From assembly GCF_029675105.1 (NCBI RefSeq), contig NZ_JAQQFV010000001.1:124001-188000 (forward strand): a stretch of DNA of 64,000 nucleotides, in the 5' to 3' direction. Positions 52,042-63,808 of this stretch are shown here, piece after piece (the first letter of the stretch is position 1; each line of letters begins with the position of its first letter). The translations under genes were made by a program, and so were the position numbers. The DNA is from Nocardia anocheti. Its GTDB lineage: Bacteria; Actinomycetota; Actinomycetes; Mycobacteriales; Mycobacteriaceae. The notes under the pieces were generated by a model, which was given only the letters and a program-made list of their open reading frames with translations, ran no database searches and was not told where the DNA came from.

Positions 52042-53640
52042 CTATTTCTGGATGTTCTCGAAGTCGAACAGGCCGTTCCAGGCCAGTTCGGCCTCGGTCA
52101 CGCGATCGGAGCGGCCCGCGGCGGCGACGTAGTCGAACACCGGGATATCGGCCATGTCCTGGATCATGATGGTCTGCGCCCGCGCGATCAGCTGGTAGGA
52201 CTCCTGCTGGGTGGGGGCGGCCATGGCGGCGTCGAAGAGCCGGTCGACCTCGGGATTGTCGTAGTCGACATTGTTGGTCTCGGAGTAGCTGTAGTACTGC
52301 GAGGACAGGAACTGCATCATCGTCGGGTAATCGCCCTGCCAGCCGTAGCGGAAGGCGGTGCCGATTGTCTTGGCGTTCACCGCGTCGCGCACGTTCTTGA
52401 AGGTCGGGACGGGATTGGTGACCGCCTCGATGCCGAGGGTGTTCTTGATGCTGTTGGCCACCGCTTCGATCCAGGCCTGGTGGCCGCCGTCGGAGTTGTA
52501 GGTGATGGTGTACTTGCCCGACCACGGTGAGAGGGCGTCGGCCTGGGCCCACAGCTTCTTGGCCTCGTCCGGGTTGTAGTCGAACACCTCGGCGCCGGGC
52601 AGGTTGCCGTTGAAGCCGGGCAGCGTGGAGGCGGTGAAATCGCGGGCGGGCAGGCGCAGGCCGTTGAAGATCTTCTCGCTGATCTGCGGGCGGTTGATCG
52701 CCATGGAGATCGCCTTGCGACGCAGCACGCCTTCCGCGCCGCCGAAATGGGGCACGGTGGTCTGGATGCCGATGTGCTGGTTCTGCGCGGTCGGCTTGGT
52801 GATGGCGCGGTCGCCGAGATCGTTCTTGTAGGAGGTCAGCGCGCTGTCGGGAATGGTGTCGAGGGTGTCGAGATTGCCCGCCTGTAGATCGGCGTAGGCG
52901 GTTTCGAACGACTGGTACATGACGAAGCGCAGGCCCTTGTTCTTGGCCGGGCGACCGCCGGGGTAGTCCGGATTGGGCTTCAGATCGATCTTGACGTTGT
53001 GTTCCCAGGATTCGAAGGCGTACGGGCCGTTGCCGACCGGGTTCTCGCCGAACGCCTTCATGTCGGCGAACGCCGACTCCGGCAGGGGGTAGAACGGGGC
53101 GTACCCGAGGGCGCTCTCGAAGTCGATCGAGGGCGACTTCAATTCCACGGTGAAGGTGCGGTCATCGACCACTTTCAGGCCCGACATCGTCTGCGCCGTG
53201 GGTTTCTCGGAATTCACTTCGTCGAATCCGACAATGGGCGTGAAAACATAACTCTGCAATTGTGCGTTCGTGGCGAGGGCGCCGTAGTTCCACGCGTCGA
53301 CGAATGATTTGGCGGTCACCGTGGTGCCGTCGGTGAATTTCCAGTCCGGCTTGATGGTGATGCGGTAGGACTTGCGATCGGCGGTCTCGATCTTCTCTGC
53401 CATCTCGTCGTGGGCCTCGCCGGTGGCGTCGTAGTACTTGAGCCCGGCGAACAGGCGATCGACCACGCGACCACCCATGTTCTCGTTGGTGTTGGTGGGC
53501 ACCAACGGATTCTGCGGCTCGCCCGCGTTGGTGGTGACGATCGCCGCGTCGACGCTGTCGTCGGATCCACAGGCGGTCAGGGCGAGGCCAGCGGCCATGA
53601 CGGACGCGGCGAACAACACGGTCACTCTGGTGAATATCAA
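52042..53640 (-). CDS. dppA: Dipeptide-binding lipoprotein DppA
   Basis: A 532-residue extracytoplasmic solute-binding protein (family 5). A lipoprotein signal ends in LALTACGSDD (lipidated Cys about residue 24). Landmarks are NMGGRVVDRLFAGL, ENPVGNGPYAFESWEHN and GWQGDYPTMMQFL. TTG at 53640 with GGGAGA in front is the likely start; more upstream ATGs have AT-rich codons and lie in the promoter region. It binds peptides and delivers them to DppBC. Rv3666c equivalent. Confidence 0.92.
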   Translation of the reverse strand: MIFTRVTVLFAASVMAAGLALTACGSDDSVDAAIVTTNAGEPQNPLVPTNTNENMGGRVVDRLFAGLKYYDATGEAHDEMAEKIETADRKSYRITIKPDWKFTDGTTVTAKSFVDAWNYGALATNAQLQSYVFTPIVGFDEVNSEKPTAQTMSGLKVVDDRTFTVELKSPSIDFESALGYAPFYPLPESAFADMKAFGENPVGNGPYAFESWEHNVKIDLKPNPDYPGGRPAKNKGLRFVMYQSFETAYADLQAGNLDTLDTIPDSALTSYKNDLGDRAITKPTAQNQHIGIQTTVPHFGGAEGVLRRKAISMAINRPQISEKIFNGLRLPARDFTASTLPGFNGNLPGAEVFDYNPDEAKKLWAQADALSPWSGKYTITYNSDGGHQAWIEAVANSIKNTLGIEAVTNPVPTFKNVRDAVNAKTIGTAFRYGWQGDYPTMMQFLSSQYYSYSETNNVDYDNPEVDRLFDAAMAAPTQQESYQLIARAQTIMIQDMADIPVFDYVAAAGRSDRVTEAELAWNGLFDFENIQK

Positions 53641-53872
53641 CGCGGTCTCCCGAAATAAATGAACAATTCTCGGAACCATCAGCTGAACGGTTGAGATAAA
53701 ACGATAGCCCGAGAACGGCGGATCTGTCCGGGAAGTCATCGGATGACCCATCGGCGAAACCTGCGCGATACAACCGCCGCGCGGAGCCGGGTGCGTTGAC
53801 TAGTGTCGAGGGAGCAGGGCTGACGCCCTCGCGACCGACCCGACCGCACGAGGCATGTGAGGCTGAATCGAC

Positions 53873-55831
<1,959 letters not shown>

Positions 55832-55978
55832 GCGGTGCCCGGTCGGCGGCGGGGTGGGCCGTCGGCCGGGTCCGTTAGGATCGGTGCGAGGTGTGCCGGG
55901 AAGTCTGGTCGGCGTGCGGTCGTGCATCCGGTGGATGAGCGCCCGTAGCTGAGTCCACCCCTGCCGAGAGGCCCGCGC

Positions 55979-57211
55979 TTGATCACCCGTGTGCGATCCG
56001 AACTGACCCGCTATCTCCGGACCGAAACGGTCGGCGGGGCGCTGCTGCTCATCGCCGCCGCGGTCGCGCTGCTCTGGGTGAACTCGCCGTGGGGGGCGAG
56101 CTATCAGACGATGGTCGGCGCGCATCTGAGCATTCCCGCGCTGCACCTGGACCTCACGCTGGCCGACTGGACCAAGGACGGGCTGCTCGCGGTCTTCTTC
56201 TTCGTCGCGGGGCTGGAACTCAAACGCGAGTTCGTCGTCGGGGAACTGGCGGATGTGAAACGGGCGGCGCTGCCGGTGGTCGCGGCGGTGGGCGGTGTCG
56301 TCACCCCGGCGGTGATCGCGCTGATCGTCGGGCACGGCGTGCCGGGCATGGACAAGGGCTGGGCCATCCCGGTGGCCACCGACATCGCCTTCGCGCTGGC
56401 GGTGCTCGCGATGACCGGCTCGCGGATTCCGGCCAGCGCGCGGGTGTTCCTGCTGAGTCTGGCCGTGGTCGACGATCTGCTGGCGATCCTGCTCATCGCG
56501 GTGCTGTTCACCGCCTCGCTCTCGCTGCTGTGGCTGCTGGCGGCGCTGGCCTGCTGCGCGGCCTGGGCGCTGGCCCAGAAGTTCCGGCTGCACACGCCGC
56601 TGGTGTATCTGCCGCTGGCGCTGGTGTGCTGGTACGCGCTGCACGAGGCGGGCATCCATCCCACGCTGGCCGGTGTCGCGCTCGGCCTGCTCACCCGGGT
56701 GCGGACCGACCCGGGCGAGCGGACCGCACCGGCCACCCATCTCGAACACGTCGTGCAGCCGCTGTCGGCGGGGCTGTGCGTGCCGCTGTTCGCGCTGTTC
56801 GCCTCCGGCGTGCCGCTGGACGCGGCGGTGTTCGGTTCGCTGTTCACCGAGCGGTTGTCGCTGGCGATCATGCTCGGGCTGCTGCTGGGCAAGACCATCG
56901 GCATCTTCGGCGTCAGCTGGGTGACGATCCGGCTCGGCTGGGTGAAACGCCCTGCCGGACTGGGCTATCGCGACATGTTCGCCCTGTCGGTACTGGGCGC
57001 GATCGGGTTCACCGTTAGCCTTCTGGTGGCGGAACTCGCGTTGGCCGATGTCGGCGCGGAAGCCATCGATCTCGCGAAGGCGGCCGTTCTGGTCACCTCC
57101 ATGGCAGCATCGCTGATCGGATCGGCGCTACTGTTGCGCCGAGGACGTGTGCACCAGGCGCGCCGCGACGCGGACGAACTACCACCGGACACAGAAGGGT
57201 CGACGAAGTGA
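55979..57211 (+). CDS. nhaA: Na+/H+ antiporter NhaA
   Basis: A 410-residue antiporter. FFFVAGLELKREFVVGEL, VATDIAFALAVLA (Asp pair-like site follows) and SLAVVDDLLAILLIAVLF (the double Asp that binds sodium) are all present, with about 11-12 helices. It keeps sodium and pH balance. Start TTG 55979 with GAGAGG 7 bases upstream. It is coupled to the next gene by GTGA. Not part of this synteny block in M. tuberculosis as I know it. Confidence 0.95.
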   Translation: MITRVRSELTRYLRTETVGGALLLIAAAVALLWVNSPWGASYQTMVGAHLSIPALHLDLTLADWTKDGLLAVFFFVAGLELKREFVVGELADVKRAALPVVAAVGGVVTPAVIALIVGHGVPGMDKGWAIPVATDIAFALAVLAMTGSRIPASARVFLLSLAVVDDLLAILLIAVLFTASLSLLWLLAALACCAAWALAQKFRLHTPLVYLPLALVCWYALHEAGIHPTLAGVALGLLTRVRTDPGERTAPATHLEHVVQPLSAGLCVPLFALFASGVPLDAAVFGSLFTERLSLAIMLGLLLGKTIGIFGVSWVTIRLGWVKRPAGLGYRDMFALSVLGAIGFTVSLLVAELALADVGAEAIDLAKAAVLVTSMAASLIGSALLLRRGRVHQARRDADELPPDTEGSTK

Positions 57212-57696
57212 GTTACACCCAAGGCGGAAATGACGGTCGGACGGTCACTTCCATCCCGTTGACCGACGCCAATCCGCCCGGATCGGCCAGCTTCGGCAGT
57301 CTGGTCCGCGACGCGACCGAGCAGATGTCGACCCTTGTGCGCGCCGAAGTCGCGCTGGCCAAGGCCGAGGTGACCGCCGAGGTCCGCAAGGGCCTGACCG
57401 GCAGTGTCTTCTTCATCCTCGCGCTGACGGTACTGCTGTTCAGCTCGTTCTTCTTTTTCTTCTTCCTCGCCGAACTGCTGGACGTGTGGCTCTACCGCTG
57501 GGCCGCGTTCCTGATCGTGTTCGCGCTGATGGTGCTCACCACCGCGCTCCTGGCCTTCCTCGGCTGGCTCAAGGTGCGCAAACTGCGCGCTCCGGAGAAG
57601 ACGATCGGCTCGCTCAAGCAGACCGCCGAGGTGCTGCCGCAGGCGCTGACCCACCGCGAGAGCGCCCCCGCGCTGGAGAAGTCGACCAAGCGATGA
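57208..57696 (+). CDS. Phage-holin-family membrane protein (Rv3669-like)
   Basis: A 162-residue protein: FGSLVRDATEQMSTLVRAEVALAKAEV as an amphipathic helix, quoted here as LVRDATEQMSTLVRAEV, then two helices (SVFFILALTVLLFSSFFFFF and FLIVFALMVLTTALLAFL). The holin_3_6/DUF1469 superfamily has this layout. Many members act in membrane or stress processes, not lysis. GTG overlaps the nhaA stop. Confidence 0.9.
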   Translation: MSYTQGGNDGRTVTSIPLTDANPPGSASFGSLVRDATEQMSTLVRAEVALAKAEVTAEVRKGLTGSVFFILALTVLLFSSFFFFFFLAELLDVWLYRWAAFLIVFALMVLTTALLAFLGWLKVRKLRAPEKTIGSLKQTAEVLPQALTHRESAPALEKSTKR

Positions 57697-57751
57697 CGCG
57701 CCGGGCGGGCCCGGTCGCACCGGCCGGACCCGCCTACTAGGCTCGATCGGC

Positions 57752-58738
57752 GTGTCGTCCAATTCATTCCCGGATCCGTCCAGCGTCCGTTACGACGGAC
57801 CGTGGACCCACCGTGACGTGCACGCCAACGGCATCCGCTTCCACGTGGTGGAGGCCGACTCGACCGGGCGCGCCGACGCGCCCCTGGTCCTGCTCCTGCA
57901 CGGTTTCGCCGACTTCTGGTGGTCGTGGCGTCATCAGCTGACCGGGCTGCCCGATCACGGCTACCGCACCGTCGCCGTCGACCTGCGCGGATACGGCGAT
58001 TCGGACAAACCCCCGCGCGGCTACGACGGCTGGACCCTGGCCGGTGACATCGCCGGACTCGTCCGCGCCCTCGGACACACCGAGGCGACGCTGGTCGGAC
58101 ACGCCGAAGGCGGCCTGGTCTGCTGGGCCACCGCCGTGCTGCACCCGCGCCTGGTGCGCTCGATCGCCGTCATCGGCTCGCCGCATCCGGCCGCGTTGAA
58201 GAAGGCCGTCCTGCGCGATCCCGCCCAGCGCGCCACCTGGCTCCCCGATTTCCTGCGTTACCAGCTGCCGCGCTATCCCGAACACCTGCTCACCCGGCGC
58301 GACGGCGCCGAGGTGGAACGACTGCTGCGCGAGCGGGTCGGTCAGAGCTGGTCGCGCGGCGCCGAATTCACCGAGACGGCCGCCCGCATGCGCCACGCCG
58401 TCCGCATCCCCGGCGTGGCCCACTGCGCGCTGGAGTACCAGCGCTGGGCGTTCCGCAGCCAGTGGCGTCCCGACGGCAAGCGCTTCATGGCGACCATGCG
58501 CACCCCCATAGATATCCCCGTCTTGGCCCTGCGCGGCGACCAGGACCCCTACTTGCTGCCCGCCACCGTCCACCGTGGCGCCCGCTGGTCCCCCGCCCGA
58601 ACCCTGGTATCGATCCCCGACGCAGGGCACTACGCCCACCAGGAGAACCCCACGAGGGTCAACCAGGAACTGACCACCCGCTGGCGCGAGCAGAACGGCG
58701 TCAACGGCACTCCCAAGGACGGCCTGGTCTCGCCGTAG
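57752..58738 (+). CDS. EphE-like alpha/beta hydrolase lacking the usual nucleophile
   Basis: A 328-residue protein with the fold of epoxide hydrolases: LLLHGFADFWWSWRHQL, AVDLRGYGDSDKPPRGYD, and AGHYAHQENP near the end with the catalytic His. The elbow reads LVGHAEGG, placing Ala118 where Asp or Ser acts. Mycobacterial EphE (Rv3670), which it resembles in position and sequence, also has an Ala-type elbow as I recall. It may be inactive or use another residue. ATG 57752 region start is GTG-type coding. Confidence 0.85.
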   Translation: MSSNSFPDPSSVRYDGPWTHRDVHANGIRFHVVEADSTGRADAPLVLLLHGFADFWWSWRHQLTGLPDHGYRTVAVDLRGYGDSDKPPRGYDGWTLAGDIAGLVRALGHTEATLVGHAEGGLVCWATAVLHPRLVRSIAVIGSPHPAALKKAVLRDPAQRATWLPDFLRYQLPRYPEHLLTRRDGAEVERLLRERVGQSWSRGAEFTETAARMRHAVRIPGVAHCALEYQRWAFRSQWRPDGKRFMATMRTPIDIPVLALRGDQDPYLLPATVHRGARWSPARTLVSIPDAGHYAHQENPTRVNQELTTRWREQNGVNGTPKDGLVSP

Positions 58739-58824
58739 GCCAACGCTGCAGCGCCGCTGGTCAGCGACCTTCCGCACTCCCAGCCACACCGCACACCCCG
58801 AATCCGCCATGACCGCACTCCCGA
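58739..58824. other. Intergenic sequence before repeat copy 2
   Basis: No gene seen between the EphE-like stop and the repeat. Confidence 0.5.
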
Positions 58825-58990
58825 CCCCGCACCCGCGACCCCGAGGAGCGGCGGCCACGCAGTGGCCGGTCGCGGCCGGGCCGCCGGTCAGGCGCCGCGG
58901 CGTACGCGACGAAGGAGCAAGCCGCGGTGCCTGACCGGCGGCCCTCCAGGGGCCGCGACCTCGAGCGCGCCAGCGCTCCAACAAACACAG
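58825..58990 (+). repeat. Dispersed palindromic repeat, complete copy 2
   Basis: A 166-bp copy of the element at 4846-5008, same orientation. It keeps ends, loop (GTACGCGACGAAGGAGCAA) and outer arms. In the stem, copy 1 CGTTGC...GCAACG is CGCGGC...GCCGCG here, so both sides changed together. It lies between convergent genes (EphE-like and marP). Confidence 0.88.
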
Positions 58991-59036
58991 CCGTAAACCA
59001 CCAGGGACCGTCGAACAACAGCCCCGGCCCCGCAAC

Positions 59037-60230
59037 CTAACTCAGCACACAAGCACCCGTATCCACCGGCGTACTACTGGGAGCCGCCGCGGCCAGCTCC
59101 GAAGCAACCTCGTTCAACGTCAGCACATACCCCGTGTCGTCATCGGTCACAGCCGCACCGAACACAACCCCCAAAACCTGCCCCTCGGTATCGACCAGCG
59201 GCCCACCCGAGTTACCCGCCCGAACCTGACCGCGCACCGTGTACACCTCACGCTCTACAGTCCCGTCACGATGAATGGTCGGCCCCGTCAGATCGAGCGT
59301 CTCGCGCACCCGCGCGGCACTGGCCGTGTACGGGCCGCCCCCGGGATAGCCCAGGACGATGGCGCTCTCGCCCGAGCGCGCCGGGGCCGGGGCCTGCGGG
59401 ACGACGGGGGCGGTCAGGCCCGGCACCGCGAGGACGGCGATGTCCTTGGACGGGTCGAACAGGACCACGGTGGCGTCGAGGGCACCGCGCGCGGTGTCGA
59501 CCGAGACGCTGTTGGTGCCCGCGACGACGTGCGCGTTGGTCATCACCCGTTCCGGCGCCACGACGAAGCCCGAACCCTCCAGCGCGCGCTGGCAGCTCGG
59601 CGCGACGCCGCGGATGCGCAGCACGCTCTGCTGCAGCGAGGCCGCGACGGGGCTGGCGAGCACGCTCGGGTCCGGCGGTTCCACCGCGGCGATCGGCGCG
59701 CGGCCGAACGGGCCGATGACGTCGGGCAGCCCGGAGGTGTTGAGCAGCCGGGAGAACTCGTTGGGCAGCTTGCGCAGCCAGTTCGGCGCCACCTCGTTGA
59801 CATCGGCGAGCACGCGCGAGCCGTTGATGGCCTGGGCGACGCCCGGCTGCGAGGCGGTGGCCAGCGGCAGGGCCAGCAGCCAGGCCGCGACCAGCACGGT
59901 CGCCGCCTGCAGGACCGCGCCGACCACGCTGTCGACACTGCGCGCCAGCGGATGCCGGATGCCCGAACGCGCGGCCCGGCCCAGCACCATGCCCGCGACC
60001 TCGCCGACGATCACCAGCAGCACGATCAGCATGATGCCGCCGAGGACCCGGCTACGCCCCTCGCTGAGGTGCTGCAGGATGTGCGGCGCGATGAGAATTC
60101 CGGCGACCGCGCCGATGGCGACGCCGAAGAACGCCAAGGTCGAGGCCACCGCCCCCTGCCGCCACCCGGTGGACGCCGCGACCAGCGCGATCAACACCAC
60201 CGCGATATCCAACCAAACCGAGGCGCTCAC
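59037..60230 (-). CDS. marP: Membrane-bound serine protease MarP
   Basis: A 397-residue protease: four N-terminal helices (CvpA-like, about 1-125) and a chymotrypsin-like periplasmic domain with His in MTNAHVVAG, Asp in SKDIAVLAV and Ser in GQVRAGNSGGPLVD. In mycobacteria (Rv3671c) it keeps internal pH under acid stress by processing RipA. GTG 60230 overlaps the NUDIX stop. Confidence 0.95.
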   Translation of the reverse strand: MSASVWLDIAVVLIALVAASTGWRQGAVASTLAFFGVAIGAVAGILIAPHILQHLSEGRSRVLGGIMLIVLLVIVGEVAGMVLGRAARSGIRHPLARSVDSVVGAVLQAATVLVAAWLLALPLATASQPGVAQAINGSRVLADVNEVAPNWLRKLPNEFSRLLNTSGLPDVIGPFGRAPIAAVEPPDPSVLASPVAASLQQSVLRIRGVAPSCQRALEGSGFVVAPERVMTNAHVVAGTNSVSVDTARGALDATVVLFDPSKDIAVLAVPGLTAPVVPQAPAPARSGESAIVLGYPGGGPYTASAARVRETLDLTGPTIHRDGTVEREVYTVRGQVRAGNSGGPLVDTEGQVLGVVFGAAVTDDDTGYVLTLNEVASELAAAAPSSTPVDTGACVLS

Positions 60231-61000
60231 AGGGTCATTCCGACCGCAGCCAACGAGCTCTCCAAGTCACGCACGTCGCCCCGATCCCAGTCTCGTTCCC
60301 AGCCCGCTGTTTTGATGATTCCGGCGAGGATACCGCCGGTGAGTCCCCACACCAGCATGCCGTCGACCTGGAACGCGGGACTCTGGTAGCCGAGACTGCC
60401 ACGCACCATGAATCTGTGTGCCGGATCCAGCAATTCGGTGAGCGGGACACGCACGACACGCTCGGTTTCCGCGGGATCGACGACGCCGATCGCGCTGGGT
60501 GCCCGCCAGTAGCCGAGCACCGGGGTGACATCGAACTTCGAGGGCGGGACGAACAGTTTCGGCAGGACAGCGAACGGCTGGACACCACCGGGGTCGAGCC
60601 CGGTCTCCTCGACCGCCTCGCGCAGGGCGGTGCCGACCGGGCCGTCGTCGCCGGGATCGGCGGCGCCGCCGGGGAAGGCGATCTGGCCGCGATGTTGACG
60701 CATCGTCGAGGCGCGCTGGGTGAGCAGCACATCGGCGTCGGCGGGCAGGCCGCCCGGGGCGTCGGTGTCGGAGTCGGTCGCGCCGCCGAAGAGGACCAGG
60801 ACCGCGGCCTGGCGCGGTTTGCCGGTGATCGACATGGCCCGGCGCAGGGCGCGGGAGGTGGCGAGGGTGTCGTCGGCGTCGGGGCCGCCGGATCTGATCG
60901 CGGTGTGCAACCACGCCGGGATACCGGAATCGTCGAGCCTCGCCACACCGTTCACGCCATCGCCTTCGATCCGCCTGTCACTGCCGTCACCTTCTGTCAT
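60227..61000 (-). CDS. NUDIX hydrolase, CoA-pyrophosphatase type
   Basis: A 257-residue protein. The CoA motif LTQRASTMRQHRGQIAFPGG is followed by the Nudix box GGAADPGDDGPVGTALREAVEETG (quoted in part: GTALREAVEETGL with catalytic REAxEE). Hydrolyses CoA derivatives. Rv3672c equivalent. ATG overlaps the previous stop. Confidence 0.93.
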   Translation of the reverse strand: MTEGDGSDRRIEGDGVNGVARLDDSGIPAWLHTAIRSGGPDADDTLATSRALRRAMSITGKPRQAAVLVLFGGATDSDTDAPGGLPADADVLLTQRASTMRQHRGQIAFPGGAADPGDDGPVGTALREAVEETGLDPGGVQPFAVLPKLFVPPSKFDVTPVLGYWRAPSAIGVVDPAETERVVRVPLTELLDPAHRFMVRGSLGYQSPAFQVDGMLVWGLTGGILAGIIKTAGWERDWDRGDVRDLESSLAAVGMTL

Positions 61001-61737
61001 ACCGTGACGCCGAGTTTCGCGGACACCGTATCCGCGATGTCGGCCACGTCGGCGAAGGTGCGTACCTCCACACTCGCGATGGTGCCGTCGGCGCGCACCA
61101 GCACCGAGACCGGCAGCACCGCGGGCGCGCCCACCGCGGCGCGCACCGACGCCTGCGGATCGGAGACGCCGGGCAGGGTGATGCCGAGACCGGCCAGCCG
61201 CTGCAGGGCCTTGGCCTCGTCGGGATCGCTGTGCACGGTGAGCACGGTGAGCGCCGGGCCCGCCCGCTCGGCGAACTCCTGCAGATGCGGCAGCTCGACC
61301 GCGCACGGGCCACACCAGTAGGCCCAGAGATTGAGGAGCGCGGGTTTGCCCGCGAGGGCGGCGACCAGGTCGACCGGGGAGCCGTCGGCCAGACAGGTCA
61401 GTGTGAGTCCGGCCAGCGGACCGGCGCCGGGCGTGGTCGCCGCGCCAGACGGAGTCGCCGCACCGGGCGTGGCCGACGCACCAGGTGCCGTCGACGTACC
61501 AGGCGTACTCGCCGGACCTGACGTCGTCGCCGCACCGGGGCAAGGTGCGAGCCCGGCGGCGGCGCGGTCTTCGGCCGAAATGCTCGCTCGCGATGGGGTC
61601 GTGCCGGTGGTCGCAGGGGTGTCGGCGCCGTCGCGCGGCCACAGGGCGACCGTCGCCGCGAGGACGAGGATGACCGCGGCCAGTGCCCAGCGCACCGCGG
61701 GCCGTCGCCAGGGCGACGGGTCGACCGGATCGCTCAC
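60997..61737 (-). CDS. TlpA/ResA-like membrane-anchored thioredoxin-fold protein
   Basis: A 246-residue protein: one helix (about 15-35), a long Ala/Thr/Pro/Gly linker with [18 protein letters not shown] and similar units (about 60-110), then a thioredoxin domain with redox site [13 protein letters not shown] and cis-Pro-like LPVSVLVR. A thiol-disulfide exchange role outside the membrane, perhaps in cytochrome maturation. GTG 61737 overlaps nth. Rv3673c equivalent. Confidence 0.92.
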   Translation of the reverse strand: MSDPVDPSPWRRPAVRWALAAVILVLAATVALWPRDGADTPATTGTTPSRASISAEDRAAAGLAPCPGAATTSGPASTPGTSTAPGASATPGAATPSGAATTPGAGPLAGLTLTCLADGSPVDLVAALAGKPALLNLWAYWCGPCAVELPHLQEFAERAGPALTVLTVHSDPDEAKALQRLAGLGITLPGVSDPQASVRAAVGAPAVLPVSVLVRADGTIASVEVRTFADVADIADTVSAKLGVTV

Positions 61738-62555
61738 AGTCCGACCAGATCCAGCAGGTGCTCGCGCTCGGGTCCCTTGACCAGCTCGGCGGCGACCGCC
61801 GGATCGGTGGGCCCGATTCCGAACGAGGGGCAGTCCGGCGCCAGCACGCACGCGCCGCAGGCGGGCTTGCGGGCATGACACACCCGGCGGCCGTGGAAGA
61901 TCACCCGGTGCGAGAGCATCGTCCAGTCCTTGCGCTCGATCAGCTCGCCGACCGCGTGCTCGACCTTGACCGGGTCTTCCTCCTCGGTCCACTTCCAGCG
62001 GCGCACCAGACGGCCGAAGTGGGTGTCGACGGTGATGCCGGGAACATCGAAGGCGTTGCCGAGGATGACGTTGGCGGTTTTGCGTCCGATTCCGGGCAAT
62101 TCGACCAATTTCGGCAGGGTGTGAGGCAACTCACCGTCGTATTTCTCGACCAGCGCCTGCCCCAGCCCGATCAGCGAACTGGTCTTGTTCCGGTAGAAGC
62201 CGGTGGGCCGGATGAATTCCTCCAGTTCGACCCGGTTGGCCTCGGCGTAGTCGCGCGCGCTGCGGTACTTCGCGAACAGCGCGGGAGTGGTGAGGTTCAC
62301 GCGGACGTCGGTGCACTGGGCCGACAGGATCGTCGCGACCGCCAGTTCCAGCGGCGTGGTGAAGTCGAGTTCGCAGTGCGCGTCGGGGAACGCGGTGGCC
62401 AGCGTGCGATTCATCCGGCGGGCGCGCCGGACCAGGCCGACCCGCGTTTCCGCAGCTATCGACCGGTTCCTGCGCTTGCGCGCGGCGGAGAGCCCGGCCG
62501 TTTCCACGGCGGGCGCGGCCTCGCGGGACGCTGCGGCGGAGGGGGAAACGGGCAC
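61734..62555 (-). CDS. nth: Endonuclease III
   Basis: A 273-residue bifunctional DNA glycosylase/AP lyase for oxidised pyrimidines. Helix-hairpin-helix [14 protein letters not shown] with Lys, VDTHFGR with Asp, and the iron-sulfur ligands in [20 protein letters not shown] 62555 is chosen: TATGGT, a -10-like hexamer, lies 6 bases upstream as in leaderless genes; GTG 62576 is an alternative. Heads the nth-thioredoxin-NUDIX-marP operon in which every junction overlaps. Rv3674c equivalent. Confidence 0.95.
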   Translation of the reverse strand: MPVSPSAAASREAAPAVETAGLSAARKRRNRSIAAETRVGLVRRARRMNRTLATAFPDAHCELDFTTPLELAVATILSAQCTDVRVNLTTPALFAKYRSARDYAEANRVELEEFIRPTGFYRNKTSSLIGLGQALVEKYDGELPHTLPKLVELPGIGRKTANVILGNAFDVPGITVDTHFGRLVRRWKWTEEEDPVKVEHAVGELIERKDWTMLSHRVIFHGRRVCHARKPACGACVLAPDCPSFGIGPTDPAVAAELVKGPEREHLLDLVGL

Positions 62556-62647
62556 GTGTTCACCATACGGAACCACTCCGACAACATTGCCCGTCGAGTT
62601 GACCCGCTGTGTTCCATCTGAGACCTGGACCGTGTTTACTGCCTGTC

Positions 62648-62890
62648 ATGCAAGGACTCGCTGTGGTGCTCTTCCCAGTGCTGTTGATGCTGTTCGCGCT
62701 GGGGATGGAGCGGGTCGAGAATCGGCTCCGAAAGCTTCTCGAACCCGACGAAGAGGTTCAGCAGTACCTGGACAATGCCAGCAACGCCGAAGTGAAAGAG
62801 CTGACGAAGCTCGGCCTGCCCGCCGCCGTGGCGCGCGTGCGCAAGCGCCGTTCCCGCACGTCCGAGATGGATGTGGCGCGCGCCAGCTGA
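62648..62890 (+). CDS. Small membrane protein (Rv3675-like)
   Basis: An 80-residue protein: MQGLAVVLFPVLLMLFALGM as signal anchor, then a coiled-coil-like helical region ERVENRLRKLLEPDEEVQQY and a basic C-terminus with RVRKRRSR. Lies between nth and crp, as in mycobacteria. Function unknown. Confidence 0.85.
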   Translation: MQGLAVVLFPVLLMLFALGMERVENRLRKLLEPDEEVQQYLDNASNAEVKELTKLGLPAAVARVRKRRSRTSEMDVARAS

Positions 62891-62930
62891 CCTCTTCACA
62901 GTCTGCGCGCCGAGCGCAATCCACTCTTTA

Positions 62931-62946
62931 CGTGGTGTCTGTCACT
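62931..62946. promoter_or_regulatory. Candidate CRP/GlxR site upstream of crp
   Basis: CGTGGTGTCTGTCACT matches TGTGA-N6-TCACA in both half-sites with mismatches at the outermost bases and one inner base. About 85-100 bp before the crp start. Autoregulation is inferred. Confidence 0.45.
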
Positions 62947-63031
62947 GTGGTGCCGTGATGCCGCGTAGACTGCGCGGTTGGTCGATTCGCTCGACCAGGT
63001 TCGCAAGCCATATCCCATAAGGAGCACATTC

Positions 63032-63706
63032 GTGGACGAGGCCCTCGCCAGAGCAGGCATCTTCCAAGGCGTCGAGCCCACCGCGGTGGCCGCGCTCGCC
63101 AAGCAGCTGCAGCCCGTAGATTTCCCGCGCGGCCACGTCATCTTCAACGAGGGCGAACCCGGCGATCGGCTGTACATCATCACCACGGGCAAGGTGAAGA
63201 TCGGCCGTCGGTCCCCGGACGGCAGGGAGAACCTGCTGACGATCATGGGCCCGTCGGACATGTTCGGTGAACTGTCGATCTTCGACCCGGGTCCGCGTAC
63301 CTCGACCGCCACCACGGTCACCGAGGTCCGCGCGGTGACGATGGACCGCGACGCGCTCAAGTCGTGGATCGATCAGCGCCCGGAGATCGCCGAGCAGCTG
63401 CTGCGCGTGCTGGCACGACGCCTTCGCCGCACCAACAACAACCTCGCCGACCTCATCTTCACCGACGTGCCCGGCCGCGTCGCCAAGGCGTTGCTGCAGC
63501 TCGCTCAGCGCTTCGGCACCCAGGAAGCGGGCGCGCTGCGCGTGACCCACGACCTGACCCAGGAAGAGATCGCCCAGCTGGTCGGTGCTTCCCGCGAGAC
63601 CGTCAACAAGGCCCTGGCCGACTTCGCCCATCGCGGGTGGCTGCGGCTCGAGGGTAAGAGCGTGCTCATCTCCGACTCCGAGCGCCTCGCCCGACGCGCG
63701 CGCTGA
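63032..63706 (+). CDS. crp: cAMP-binding CRP/FNR-family global regulator
   Basis: A 224-residue regulator nearly superposable on M. tuberculosis CRP (Rv3676) and corynebacterial GlxR. The cyclic-nucleotide domain includes [18 protein letters not shown]; the HTH is [20 protein letters not shown] with [18 protein letters not shown] following. AAGGAG precedes GTG 63032. Controls carbon and respiratory genes, probably including acs. Confidence 0.97.
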   Translation: MDEALARAGIFQGVEPTAVAALAKQLQPVDFPRGHVIFNEGEPGDRLYIITTGKVKIGRRSPDGRENLLTIMGPSDMFGELSIFDPGPRTSTATTVTEVRAVTMDRDALKSWIDQRPEIAEQLLRVLARRLRRTNNNLADLIFTDVPGRVAKALLQLAQRFGTQEAGALRVTHDLTQEEIAQLVGASRETVNKALADFAHRGWLRLEGKSVLISDSERLARRAR

Positions 63707-63724
63707 TCGCGCGATAGTACGTCT

Positions 63725-63800
63725 CGGCACGCCGGGACCACCCTCGGTGCGGCTCCAGGGAAGAGGGCCTCGACCGCACCAGGGTGGTTCCGGCGTGCCG
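63725..63800. terminator. Long hairpin between crp and the MBL-fold gene
   Basis: About 28 bp of near-perfect pairing (left arm 63725-63752 with CGGCACGCCGG, right arm 63774-63800 with CCGGCGTGCCG) around a 21-nt loop. A bidirectional terminator for the convergent genes. Confidence 0.75.
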
Positions 63801-63808
63801 TCGTCGTC

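Noticed and set aside
53641..53751. Upstream ATG starts for dppA
   Set aside because: Codons are AT-rich and lie in the divergent promoter region; TTG 53640 has a proper ribosome-binding site before a lipoprotein signal.
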